From CAVTHW01 sp963734625 (GTDB taxonomy: Bacteria; Acidobacteriota; Terriglobia; Bryobacterales; Bryobacteraceae), in assembly GCA_963734625.1 (NCBI GenBank), contig CAVTHW010000007.1:9236-73235 (forward strand): a stretch of DNA of 64,000 nt. Direction: 5' to 3'. The position numbers were made by a program, and so were the translations under genes. How positions within the stretch are numbered: the stretch's first letter is position 1; each line of letters opens with the position of its first letter. The notes under the pieces are model-generated. The model did no database searches, was not told the origin of the DNA, and worked only from the letters and a program-made list of their open reading frames with translations. Positions 8,403-16,611 of the stretch are shown here, in pieces.

Positions 8403-10223
8403 ATGAAACTGATTACTGCATTCCTGACCGTGTGCGGGTGTCTGGCAGCCCAGTCACCGCAAGCTCCGAACCCGACTCAACGATTGACTCCAAACGAGAA
8501 TCAGACCAGGATGGCCGCCGGGTCGATGCCCGTCTATCGCGTCACCGTGGTAGAGAGGACTACAAAGGCCGTCAACTACAATCACCGCAGCGGATCTACA
8601 AAGGTCGGTTTCCAGGGCACGCTCCTTCTGCCCCAGGCCCGCGGCGAGGCCAAGGTGGAGAGCAAGAAGGGCTACATCGAGATCGAGGTAGAATTTGACG
8701 ATCTAAAGCCCGCCACCGCGTACGGGGCCGAGTACCTCACCTACGTGCTGTGGGCCATCACCCCGGAAGGCCGCACAACCAACCTCGGCGAGGTCCTCCT
8801 GAATGGAGGCAAGAGCAAGCTGAACGTGACTACCGAACTGCAGTCGTTCGGCATGATCATGACGGCGGAACCGTATTTCGCGGTGACCCAGCCCAGCGAC
8901 GTCGTGGTCATGGAAAACGTGATCAGGAGAGATACGAGCGGGACGGTCGAAGAGATCGACGCGAAGTACGGGCTGCTACAGCGGGGGCAGTACCTCTTCA
9001 ACGTGAACCCGGCCGAGATTAAGCCCGTGCGGTTGGATCGGAATGTTCCATTGGAGCTCTACGAAGCGCGAAACGCCGTGCAGATCGCACGTTGGACCGG
9101 CGCTCAACAGTATGCTCCCGAGACCTACCAAAAGGCCGTTCTGGGGCTTCAGAACGGAGAGGGCTACTTGAAACGCAAGTCGGGCACGAAGGCGATTGTG
9201 ACGGTGGCACGAGAGGCCGTTCAAATGGCGGAAGATGCCCGAATTATCACGATCAAGAAGATCCAGGAAGACCAGTTGGCGTTGGAGCGCCAGGCGGGAG
9301 CAGACCGTGAAATGCGCGCGGAGAACGCCCGGGCTGCCGCGCAGTCCGAGACCGAGCGCGTCGCCCGCGACGCGGAGAGGGCGCGGCTCAGCGCACAGGT
9401 CGACGCTGATCGCCTGAGGCAGGACAATGACGCACGAGCAGCGGCGGTGCAGCTTGAAGCTGATCGCTTGAGACAGCAGAACGACGCTCAAAGAGTCGCT
9501 GCCCAAGGCGATGCCGATCGTTTGAGGCGGGAAAATGAGACCCAGGCATCGGCGGCGCGCAATGAAGCTGATCGCCTTAGGGGGGAAAATGAGGCCCAGG
9601 CGTCGGCTGCGCGCAATGAAGCTGATCGCTTGAGGGGGGAAAACGCGGCCCAAGTATCGGCTGCGCAAAATGAAGCCGATCGTTTGAGGCGCGAAAACGA
9701 CGCCCAGAGAGCCGCTGCCCAGGCCGACCTGGATCGCGCGGCTAAAGACAGGGCGCAAGCGGAGGCTGAAAAAGCGGCCCTGCGGGTCCAGCTACTGGCG
9801 CAATTCAACGTGATTCTCCAGACTCGGGATTCAGCCCGCGGCCTGATCGTGAACATGTCGGACGTCCTTTTCGATACGGCTATGTCTTCGCTGCGCCCCC
9901 TGGCGCGTGAGAAGCTGGCCAAGGTGGCCGGCATCGTCTCGGGGCACCCGGGGCTGAAACTGGATGTAGAAGGCCATACCGACAGCGTGGGCGGCGATGC
10001 TTACAATCAGCAGCTCTCCGAACAACGCGGCGAGTCAGTGCGCGGCTACCTGGTCCAGCAGGGAATGCCGGCGGGTTCGGTTACCACCCGGGGCTTCGGG
10101 AAGACTCAGCCAGTGGCTACCAATGACACCGCCACGGGCAGGCAACAGAATCGACGGGTGGAACTGGTAATCTCCGGTGACATCATTGGCGGGGAGATCG
10201 GCACCCCTATCGCGTCTAACTGA
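8403..10223 (+). CDS. OmpA-family protein with coiled-coil repeats
   Basis: 606 residues. A signal peptide (MKLITAFLTVCGCLAAQ) is followed by a beta-rich domain of unknown family (about 35-230). A long helical stalk (about 270-465) then contains six exact-length 18-residue repeats of the type EADRLRGENEAQASAARN. The C-terminal OmpA domain (about 480-595) carries LKLDVEGHTDSVGGDAYN and the NRRVEL motif, which bind peptidoglycan non-covalently. The layout suggests a periplasmic spacer that anchors something to the cell wall. No outer-membrane barrel is evident. It starts 9 bases after the SYLF gene. Confidence 0.88.
   Translation: MKLITAFLTVCGCLAAQSPQAPNPTQRLTPNENQTRMAAGSMPVYRVTVVERTTKAVNYNHRSGSTKVGFQGTLLLPQARGEAKVESKKGYIEIEVEFDDLKPATAYGAEYLTYVLWAITPEGRTTNLGEVLLNGGKSKLNVTTELQSFGMIMTAEPYFAVTQPSDVVVMENVIRRDTSGTVEEIDAKYGLLQRGQYLFNVNPAEIKPVRLDRNVPLELYEARNAVQIARWTGAQQYAPETYQKAVLGLQNGEGYLKRKSGTKAIVTVAREAVQMAEDARIITIKKIQEDQLALERQAGADREMRAENARAAAQSETERVARDAERARLSAQVDADRLRQDNDARAAAVQLEADRLRQQNDAQRVAAQGDADRLRRENETQASAARNEADRLRGENEAQASAARNEADRLRGENAAQVSAAQNEADRLRRENDAQRAAAQADLDRAAKDRAQAEAEKAALRVQLLAQFNVILQTRDSARGLIVNMSDVLFDTAMSSLRPLAREKLAKVAGIVSGHPGLKLDVEGHTDSVGGDAYNQQLSEQRGESVRGYLVQQGMPAGSVTTRGFGKTQPVATNDTATGRQQNRRVELVISGDIIGGEIGTPIASN
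9402..9725 (+). repeat. six tandem 54-bp repeats inside the OmpA-like gene
   Basis: Six consecutive units of exactly 54 bases each encode an 18-residue heptad-like segment beginning D/E-A-D-R-L-R and continuing x-x-N-x-A/T-Q/R-x-x-A-A. The central units are nearly identical at DNA level, and the outer ones have drifted. In-frame units let the stalk length change by unequal recombination or slippage without breaking the protein. Confidence 0.85.
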
Positions 10224-10267
10224 GCCCGTCTGGGCTCTCCTCGGGGGCGCCATCCGATGCGCCCCCG
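10222..10267 (+). terminator. two hairpins after the OmpA-like gene
   Basis: Directly at the stop codon lies GAGCCC-GTCT-GGGCTC (10222-10237), followed by a very GC-rich inverted repeat CGGGGGCGC (10242-10250) and GCGCCCCCG (10259-10267) with an 8-base loop. No clear T-run follows, so termination is inferred from position and stem strength. Confidence 0.5.
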
Positions 10268-10374
10268 TGGGGTCAGGCTTTCAGCCTGCCGCCGGCTTTT
10301 GAGCCGGCGTTTCTTAGGACTGTCGCCAGACGCCGGGCCAAAGCCCGGCGGCAGCCAGAAATGGCTGGCCCCAC
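10267..10374. repeat. four-arm palindromic element bounded by GTGGGG/CCCCAC
   Basis: An outer inverted repeat GTGGGG (10267-10272) and CCCCAC (10369-10374) encloses four consecutive short hairpins: CAGGCT/AGCCTG (10274-10288), GCCGGCT/AGCCGGC (10291-10308), CGCCGGGC/GCCCGGCG (10331-10350) and CAGCCA/TGGCTG (10352-10367). A single-arm relative lies at 21258-21285. The design resembles REP/BIME-type extragenic repeats. Confidence 0.7.
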
Positions 10375-10504
10375 AAGCGCGCCGAAGTACGCTTGGGAGA
10401 GCTTGATCTAACGAACTCACTGCCTGGAGCTTTTTCTGCCGGTCCTTCCAGATCCAGCCTCAGTATTGAAAACTCTGCCGATTGTCTAGAATAGAAGGAG
10501 TCCC

Positions 10505-10750
10505 ATGAAAGCCAGAGTATACGTGTCATTGAAGCCCACGGTGCTTGATCCGCAGGGGCAGACCATCCGCGCGGCCTTGAACGGCCTCGGCCACAAGACA
10601 ATCGCCTCCGTGCGCCAGGGCAAGTTCTTCGATGTCTCCATCGACGCCCAGGCCGATCCCGCGCAGGTGCGCCAGGAGATGGAGCAGATCGCCCACGACG
10701 TGCTGGCTAATCCCGTGATTGAAGAGTATCGGGTCGAGTTCCTGGACTGA
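10505..10750 (+). CDS. purS: phosphoribosylformylglycinamidine synthase subunit PurS
   Basis: 81 residues, the usual length for PurS. It matches the family throughout: MKARVYVSLKPTVLDPQGQ, then ALNGLGHKTIASVRQGKFFD, and a C-terminal NPVIEEYRVEFLD. PurS is the small bridging subunit of the three-part FGAM synthase (PurS-PurQ-PurL) in de novo purine synthesis and helps pass ammonia from PurQ to PurL. An AAGGAG ribosome binding site precedes the ATG. Unusually, purQ and purL do not follow; instead glmS starts 12 bases downstream, another glutamine-amidotransferase gene. Confidence 0.93.
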   Translation: MKARVYVSLKPTVLDPQGQTIRAALNGLGHKTIASVRQGKFFDVSIDAQADPAQVRQEMEQIAHDVLANPVIEEYRVEFLD

Positions 10751-10762
10751 GCGGAGCGGGTT

Positions 10763-12616
10763 ATGTGCGGAATTGTCGGTTACATCGGCACTCGCAACGC
10801 GGCGCCCATCATACTGGACGGCCTGCACCGGCTCGAATACCGCGGCTATGATTCGGCGGGGGTGGCGGTGTTCGACCGGGATAACCACCTCCTGATCCGG
10901 CGCGCTTCCGGAAAACTGCGCAACCTGGAAGAGGCCATTCGAATCGATCCCGTCGAGGGCTGCTACGGCATCGGGCACACCCGCTGGGCTACCCACGGCC
11001 GCCCGACCGAGGAGAACGCCCATCCGCACCGCGACTGCAAGGGTGACGTCGTGGTGGTACACAACGGCATCGTCGAGAACTACCTTATCCTCAAGCGGCA
11101 ATTGCAGGAGGCCGGTCACCGTTTCCTGACCGAGACCGATACGGAGGTCATTGCCCACCTGGTGGAGTCGCACCTCAACGGCGCTCTGGAGGACGCGGTG
11201 CGGAAGGCCGCGCGCGAGCTTCGGGGCGTCTTCGCCATCGCGGTCGTCGCGCGCTCGGATCCGGGCAAGATCGTCGCCGCGCGGATGGGGCCGCCCGCGG
11301 TGATCGGGCTGGGAGACGGGGAGTACTTTGTGGCGTCCGACGTTCCGGCCATCCTGAATCACACCCGGGACGTGCTTTATCTGGCCGATGGCGATGTCGC
11401 CGTCGTCACCGCCGAGGGCGTGCGTCTCAGCGACTTCGAAGGCCGGCCCGTGAAACGCCAGGTCACGCACATCATGTGGGACCCCATCATGGCGGAAAAG
11501 GGCGGCTACAAGCATTTCATGCTCAAGGAGATCTACGAGCAGCCTCGCGCCGTCCGCGACACCATAGTGGGGCGCGTGGAGCAGGAGACGGGCCGCGTTT
11601 TCCTGGACGAGATGGACATCTCGGGAAAGGATTTTCGGGAGTTCCGCACGGTGAAGCTCATCGCCTGCGGCACCAGTTGGCACGCCGCGCTGGCCGGCAA
11701 GTTCATGCTCGAGAAGCTGGCGCGGATTCCGGTGGAGGTCGACTACGGCAGCGAATTCCGCTACCGCGACCCCATCCTCGGCCCCGACGTGCTGACGGTG
11801 GTGATCTCGCAATCGGGCGAGACGGCCGATACTTTGGCCGCCCAGCGCGAAGCCAAGCGAAGAGGTTCCAAGACCCTGGCCATCTGCAACGTGCTCGGCT
11901 CGATGGTGACGCGCGAAGCTTCTGGCACGATCTACACCCATGCCGGCCCCGAGATCGGAGTGGCTTCCACTAAGGCATTCACCACGCAACTGGCGGCGCT
12001 GTTTCTACTGGCCCTGCACCTCGGCCGGGTCAGGGAGACGCTGGACGAAGAGACCTGCCGGGCGCTGGCGCAGGAGCTGTTGAGCCTGCCGGCGAAGCTG
12101 GAGGCGGTTCTTTCGCACGACGCGGTCTGCGAGGAACTGGCCAGGAAGTACTTCCGCGTGTCGGATTTCCTGTTCCTGGGTCGCGGGATTGGTTTCCCCA
12201 TCGCTCTGGAAGGCGCGCTCAAACTCAAGGAGATTTCCTACATTCACGCCGAAGGCTACCCGGCCGGGGAGATGAAGCACGGTCCCATCGCCCTGATCGA
12301 CGAGAACCTGCCGGTGGTGGTTGTGGCGGGCCGGGATCTCTCCGCTCCCGACAGCCTCCTGCTCTTCGAGAAGACCGTCTCCAACATGCAGGAAGTGAAG
12401 GCCCGGGAAGGGATCGTAATCGCCGTGGCCTGCCCCGGCGAAGAGGAAGTGGCCCGGCTAGCCGATCACGTGATCGAGATCCCGTCGGCGCACGAGTTGC
12501 TGCTGCCCATCCTGGAGATCGTCCCCTTGCAGTTGCTGGCCTACCACATCGCCGTGCGCCGCGGCTGCGACGTGGACCAGCCCCGCAACCTGGCCAAGAG
12601 CGTCACGGTGGAATGA
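10763..12616 (+). CDS. glmS: glutamine--fructose-6-phosphate aminotransferase (isomerizing)
   Basis: 617 residues, the family's normal length. It converts fructose-6-phosphate and glutamine to glucosamine-6-phosphate, the first step towards UDP-GlcNAc for peptidoglycan and lipopolysaccharide. The N-terminal class II glutaminase starts with the catalytic Cys2 (MCGIVGYIGT), with RWATHG and HNGIVEN following. Two SIS domains bind the sugar phosphate (CGTSWHAA, SQSGETADT, STKAFTTQ, then EGYPAGEMKHGPIALI), and the end DQPRNLAKSVTVE is typical. No glmS ribozyme is apparent; only 12 bases separate it from purS. Confidence 0.97.
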   Translation: MCGIVGYIGTRNAAPIILDGLHRLEYRGYDSAGVAVFDRDNHLLIRRASGKLRNLEEAIRIDPVEGCYGIGHTRWATHGRPTEENAHPHRDCKGDVVVVHNGIVENYLILKRQLQEAGHRFLTETDTEVIAHLVESHLNGALEDAVRKAARELRGVFAIAVVARSDPGKIVAARMGPPAVIGLGDGEYFVASDVPAILNHTRDVLYLADGDVAVVTAEGVRLSDFEGRPVKRQVTHIMWDPIMAEKGGYKHFMLKEIYEQPRAVRDTIVGRVEQETGRVFLDEMDISGKDFREFRTVKLIACGTSWHAALAGKFMLEKLARIPVEVDYGSEFRYRDPILGPDVLTVVISQSGETADTLAAQREAKRRGSKTLAICNVLGSMVTREASGTIYTHAGPEIGVASTKAFTTQLAALFLLALHLGRVRETLDEETCRALAQELLSLPAKLEAVLSHDAVCEELARKYFRVSDFLFLGRGIGFPIALEGALKLKEISYIHAEGYPAGEMKHGPIALIDENLPVVVVAGRDLSAPDSLLLFEKTVSNMQEVKAREGIVIAVACPGEEEVARLADHVIEIPSAHELLLPILEIVPLQLLAYHIAVRRGCDVDQPRNLAKSVTVE

Positions 12617-13032
12617 AGCAGTCCGTCTACCTGCTGGTTGTCCCGACCTCGGGCAAGGGTCTCTACGAGATCACCGACAAGGTCAGCCGCTGGGTGCGCG
12701 AGCAGGGTCTCCGCAGCGGCCTGTTGACGCTCTTCGTGCAGCACACCTCGGCTTCGCTGACCGTGCAGGAGAACGCCGACCCGGACGTAGTCGCAGATCT
12801 GGAGACGTTCTTTACGCAGCTCGTGCCGGAGAGCGGCCGGCTCTACCGCCACACGGTCGAAGGCGCCGACGACATGCCGGCGCACATCCGCGCCGCCCTG
12901 ACCCAGACTCACCTCTCGATCCCGCTCGCCGACGGTGAGCTTGTGCTCGGGACCTGGCAAGGCATCTACGTGTTTGAGCACCGTTCGATTCCACATCGCC
13001 GGAGGGTGAGCCTGCACCTGATCGGGGAGTAG
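12613..13032 (+). CDS. YjbQ family protein (UPF0047)
   Basis: 139 residues overlapping the glmS stop by ATGA, so translation is coupled. Family landmarks are the FVQHTSASLTVQENADP segment, the HTVEGADDMPAHIRAAL segment containing conserved H and D residues, and a C-terminal GTWQGIYVFEHR. The fold is a small beta-barrel; some members have weak thiamine-phosphate synthase activity, but the true role is unsettled. Its link to glmS here is by position only. Confidence 0.92.
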   Translation: MKQSVYLLVVPTSGKGLYEITDKVSRWVREQGLRSGLLTLFVQHTSASLTVQENADPDVVADLETFFTQLVPESGRLYRHTVEGADDMPAHIRAALTQTHLSIPLADGELVLGTWQGIYVFEHRSIPHRRRVSLHLIGE

Positions 13033-13054
13033 TGCCGGGCTGCAAGGAGGGTTA

Positions 13055-13225
13055 ATGTCGACTAGAACAAGCAAGCTCTCCGACATCGGCCAGTACCGCA
13101 TGAACGTCGATCTCGGGGCGAACACCAGACTCGCAGCAGACCAATGGCAGACACAGTTGCGTAAAGCCAAACGCCGTGCACCCTACTTCTGTTTGGCGAT
13201 GATCAGGTCCTTGACCTTGTCGTAG
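13055..13225 (+). CDS. possible small protein of 56 residues (weak)
   Basis: A short frame with a strong ribosome binding site (AAGGAGG, 5 bases before ATG) encoding MSTRTSKLSDIGQYRMNVDL and ending SLTLS. Its last 14 codons overlap the 3' end of the opposite-strand ComEA-like gene. No family is recognised. It could be a remnant or a chance frame behind a leftover Shine-Dalgarno sequence. Confidence 0.25.
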   Translation: MSTRTSKLSDIGQYRMNVDLGANTRLAADQWQTQLRKAKRRAPYFCLAMIRSLTLS

Positions 13226-13503
13226 ACGCCCTTCGGCAGGATGTCCTTCTGTACAAGTTCATTCTTGGCCTTGTAGGGCCGGCCCTTGATAATTCTGGCT
13301 GAGTAGGCGTCGCCGATGCCTGGGATCGCCTTGAGTTGGCCGGCCGTGGCGGTGTTGATATCGATGAGATCACCGGCTTTTTGAGTTGCTGCCTGTTTCG
13401 TAGTGGCCGCGCCCTTCTCGACATCGCCCTCTTTGGGGGTTTGTACGGCGCAGGCCAAGGTGAACGCCAGCGCGATGGCGAGCGCGATCAGGATTCGCTT
13501 CAT
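13183..13503 (-). CDS. ComEA-like helix-hairpin-helix exported protein
   Basis: 106 residues from an ATG at 13503. The N-terminus MKRILIALAIALAFTLACAV is an export signal with a cysteine at the cleavage point, so a lipoprotein is possible although the lipobox is imperfect. The mature part has a linker rich in A, K and T, followed by a DNA-binding helix-hairpin-helix: DINTATAGQLKAIPGIGDAYSA. ComEA-type domains bind DNA non-specifically at the cell surface during uptake. No other competence gene is adjacent, so uptake is an inference. Confidence 0.8.
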   Translation of the reverse strand: MKRILIALAIALAFTLACAVQTPKEGDVEKGAATTKQAATQKAGDLIDINTATAGQLKAIPGIGDAYSARIIKGRPYKAKNELVQKDILPKGVYDKVKDLIIAKQK

Positions 13504-13707
13504 GGTTGCCTCATACCTCCTCTGGCCGGAATTCTCATTTCGGACTCCCGACTCGAAACGAGTATACACTTGAGCCCACCCGTGTCGAAGTTCTGTTCAG
13601 GAATCCGGTCTTGCTCCGGCTGAACCGGTGAAGCACCACCCAGAGAGTCGAGAAGTGGTACGATCATGCGGATTGCAGGTTCATGTTCAACATAAGGAGG
13701 AGGAGAG

Positions 13708-14112
13708 ATGAAAGGCTTCAAGCAGTTCATCATGCGAGGCAACGTACTGGACCTGGCCGTGGCGGTGGTCATGGGCGGGGCTTTCGGCGCGGTCGTCACC
13801 GCCCTGGTAAAGGATCTGCTGACTCCGTTGATCGCAGCCATCGTCGGGAAACCCGACTTTTCCGCGATCAAGTTTGAGGTCAACGCCAGCAAATTCCTGA
13901 TCGGCGACTTCATCAATGCGCTGATCTCGTTCGTCCTGATCGCGGCGGCCGTCTACTTCTTCGTCATCCTGCCCATGAACGCGCTCCTGGCTCGGATGCG
14001 CCGCGGAGAGACTCCTCCCGATCCGACCTCGAAGGAGTGTCCGGAGTGTCTGAGCAGCATTCCTATTGCTGCTAAGCGCTGCGCCTTCTGCACGTCGCCG
14101 GTCGCCAAGTAG
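13708..14112 (+). CDS. mscL: large-conductance mechanosensitive channel MscL
   Basis: 134 residues. The N-terminal MKGFKQFIMRGNVLDLAVAVVMGGAFG is the classic MscL amphipathic helix and first membrane helix; a second hydrophobic helix spans about residues 73-95 (ALISFVLIAAAVYFFVI). It forms a homo-pentameric pore that opens under membrane tension to release solutes on osmotic downshock. The C-terminus carries two CxxC pairs (CPEC and CAFC), a small zinc ribbon also found in some other MscL proteins. GGAGGAG precedes the ATG. Confidence 0.95.
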   Translation: MKGFKQFIMRGNVLDLAVAVVMGGAFGAVVTALVKDLLTPLIAAIVGKPDFSAIKFEVNASKFLIGDFINALISFVLIAAAVYFFVILPMNALLARMRRGETPPDPTSKECPECLSSIPIAAKRCAFCTSPVAK

Positions 14113-14155
14113 CCGCAGCGGCCAAGTTATCATGAGGGTGCGAGTGTAAACGCTC

Positions 14156-16576
14156 ATGCCCGACTATGAAAAATTAGGCGCTTTCTACTTGGGCCGTCCC
14201 TACGATCCGGTCAACGGCAAGGCCGGGGACGGTCTCATCCTCTATGATTCCAAGGACCTGGTCACCCACGCCGTGTGCTTCGGCATGACCGGCAGCGGGA
14301 AGACCGGCCTTTGCCTCGCGCTGCTGGAGGAGGCCGCCATCGACGGGGTTCCGGCGCTGGTAATCGACCCCAAGGGCGACATCTCCAACCTGCTGCTCAC
14401 CTTCCCAGAGCTACGCCCGGAGGACTTTCGTCCGTGGATCAACGAGGACGACGCACGGACCAAAGGAGTCTCGCCCGAGGAGTACGCGCGCCAACAGGCG
14501 GAGCTCTGGAAGAACGGGCTCGCCGCCTGGGGTCAGGACGCGAGCCGCATCCGGCGGCTTCGCGACGCGGCGGACTTCGCCGTGTACACTCCCGGAAGCA
14601 CCGCTGGCTTGCCGGTCTCGATTCTCAAGTCGTTCGCGGCGCCGGGAGCAGCCATCGTCGAGGACCCGGAGTTGCTGCGCGAGCGCGTCAATGCCACCGC
14701 GACGGCGCTGCTGGGCTTGCTCGGTATCGAGGCGGACCCGGTCCAGAGCCGGGAGCACATTCTGCTCGCCACCATCCTGAGCAACGCCTGGAAGCAGGGG
14801 AAGGACCTGGACCTGGGGGCGCTAATCCAAGCAGTGCAATCCCCGCCCGTGTCGCGCATCGGCGTGCTCGACCTGGAGGCCTTCTACCCGGCCAAGGAGC
14901 GGTTTGCGCTGTCGATGTCGCTGAACAACCTGCTCGCCTCGCCGGGCTTTGAGGCGTGGCTGGAGGGCGAGCCTCTGGACATTGCCAGCCTGCTGTACAC
15001 GCCGCAAGGAAAGCCGCGCGTCTCGATTTTCTCCATCGCGCACTTGGGAGACACCGAGCGCATGTTCTTCGTCTCGCTGCTGCTCAACCAGATGTTGGGC
15101 TGGATGCGCATGCAGTCCGGGACCACGAGTCTGCGTGCCATCCTCTACATGGACGAGATCTTCGGCTACTTTCCGCCGGTGGCCAATCCGCCGTCCAAGC
15201 AGCCTCTCCTCACACTCCTGAAGCAGGCCCGGGCCTTCGGCGTCGGCATCGTGCTCGCCACCCAGAACCCGGTCGACCTGGACTACAAGGGCCTGGCCAA
15301 CGCCGGGACCTGGTTCATCGGCCGCCTCCAGACCGAGCGCGATCGTAACCGCGTGCTGGACGGGTTGGAGAGCGCGGCCGGCGGCGGCGTGGACCGCCAG
15401 CGAATGGAGCGGATTCTCTCTCAGCTCAGCAATCGCGTGTTCCTGATGAACAACGTTCACGAGGACGCGCCGGTGGTGTTCGAGACGCGCTGGGTGATGT
15501 CCTACCTGCGCGGGCCGTTGACCCGGACGCAGATCAAGATGCTGATGGGGCCGCGGAGTCAGGCTGCCGCGGCAACGCCAGCGGCCACGTCTGCCACGCC
15601 GGCCGCAAAGCCGTCCGCCGCCGCGGCGCCCCGGCCGGTTCTGCCTCCCGAAGTGGCCCAGTATTTCGTGCCGGTGCGAGGCGCGCGCCCGGCCGGTTCG
15701 GCATTGTTGTACCAACCGATGCTTCTTGGATCCGCCCAGGTTCGCTTTGTCGAAGCCAAAGCGCAGGTGGACTGCCCGCGCGACGTGAGCCTCTTGACCG
15801 CAGTCGAGGCGGGGGCCGTCGCCGTGGACTGGCAGAACAGCACGGAGGCGGCGTTCGGACTCGATGAACTGGAGCGAGAACCCGCCGCGGAAGCGCTGTT
15901 CGGATCGCTGCCTGCCGAAGCGTCCAAAGCCAAGAGCTACGCCGCCTGGAGCCGTGACCTGGTTCAGTGGCTGTATGGCAGCCAGACGCTGGAACTCCAC
16001 AAGAGCCCCAGCTTGGGCGAGACATCCAAGCCGGGCGAATCTGAGCGCGACTTCCGCCTGCGGCTCCAGCAGGCAGGACGCGAGAACCGCGATGAGAGCG
16101 TGGAGAAGTTGCGAAAGGCCTATGCGCCCAAGATGGCCGCGCTCGAGGAGAGGATCCGTCGCGCCGAGCAGGCCACCGAACGGGAGAAGGAGCAGGCCAA
16201 CCAACAGAAGGTGCAAACTGCGATCTCCGTGGGGGCAACGCTGCTGGGCGCTTTTCTGGGCAGGAAGGCGGTCAGCACGGCCACTATGGGGCGGGCGGCC
16301 ACCGCGGCCCGTGCCGGAAGCCGCACCTGGAAAGAAGCGCAGGACGTAGCTCGCGCCGGAGAGACGGTGGAAGCACTGAAGCAGCAGCTTGCGGAGCTGG
16401 AGTCTCAGTTCGCGGGGGAGACGCAAGCCCTCGAGTCGGCAGTGAGCCCGGCAACCGAGACCTTCGACACCATATCGGTAAAGCTCAAGAAGACCAACAT
16501 CACGGTGCGCCTGGTGGCGCTGTCCTGGGTGCCCCACTGGCAGGATTCTCAAGGAAACGTCCAGCCGGCGATTTGA
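14156..16576 (+). CDS. HerA/FtsK-like ATPase with DUF87-type domain
   Basis: 806 residues. An N-terminal segment (LGRPYDPVNGKAGDGLILYD) leads into Walker A GMTGSGKTG (about residues 42-50). DPKGDISNLLL follows, then Walker B at LYMDEIFGYFPP, and a sensor-like ATQNPVDLDYKGLANAG. This is the HerA/VirB4-like translocase class that forms hexameric pumps, usually on DNA. The last 300 residues differ: an Ala/Pro-rich linker, then a coiled coil around a hydrophobic stretch AISVGATLLGAFLGRKAV, and a second coiled coil LKQQLAELESQF. No nuclease partner such as NurA is adjacent. Substrate is uncertain. Confidence 0.82.
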   Translation: MPDYEKLGAFYLGRPYDPVNGKAGDGLILYDSKDLVTHAVCFGMTGSGKTGLCLALLEEAAIDGVPALVIDPKGDISNLLLTFPELRPEDFRPWINEDDARTKGVSPEEYARQQAELWKNGLAAWGQDASRIRRLRDAADFAVYTPGSTAGLPVSILKSFAAPGAAIVEDPELLRERVNATATALLGLLGIEADPVQSREHILLATILSNAWKQGKDLDLGALIQAVQSPPVSRIGVLDLEAFYPAKERFALSMSLNNLLASPGFEAWLEGEPLDIASLLYTPQGKPRVSIFSIAHLGDTERMFFVSLLLNQMLGWMRMQSGTTSLRAILYMDEIFGYFPPVANPPSKQPLLTLLKQARAFGVGIVLATQNPVDLDYKGLANAGTWFIGRLQTERDRNRVLDGLESAAGGGVDRQRMERILSQLSNRVFLMNNVHEDAPVVFETRWVMSYLRGPLTRTQIKMLMGPRSQAAAATPAATSATPAAKPSAAAAPRPVLPPEVAQYFVPVRGARPAGSALLYQPMLLGSAQVRFVEAKAQVDCPRDVSLLTAVEAGAVAVDWQNSTEAAFGLDELEREPAAEALFGSLPAEASKAKSYAAWSRDLVQWLYGSQTLELHKSPSLGETSKPGESERDFRLRLQQAGRENRDESVEKLRKAYAPKMAALEERIRRAEQATEREKEQANQQKVQTAISVGATLLGAFLGRKAVSTATMGRAATAARAGSRTWKEAQDVARAGETVEALKQQLAELESQFAGETQALESAVSPATETFDTISVKLKKTNITVRLVALSWVPHWQDSQGNVQPAI

Positions 16577-16611
16577 GCGCCGGTATCGTGGTAGTAAGGA
16601 GGGTGTCAGGC

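Noticed and set aside
9402..9725. CRISPR-like array
   Set aside because: The repeats are contiguous coding units without spacers, in frame in a coiled coil.
10526..11989. 487-residue open frame antisense to glmS
   Set aside because: The opposite strand encodes an unmistakable GlmS with all motifs.
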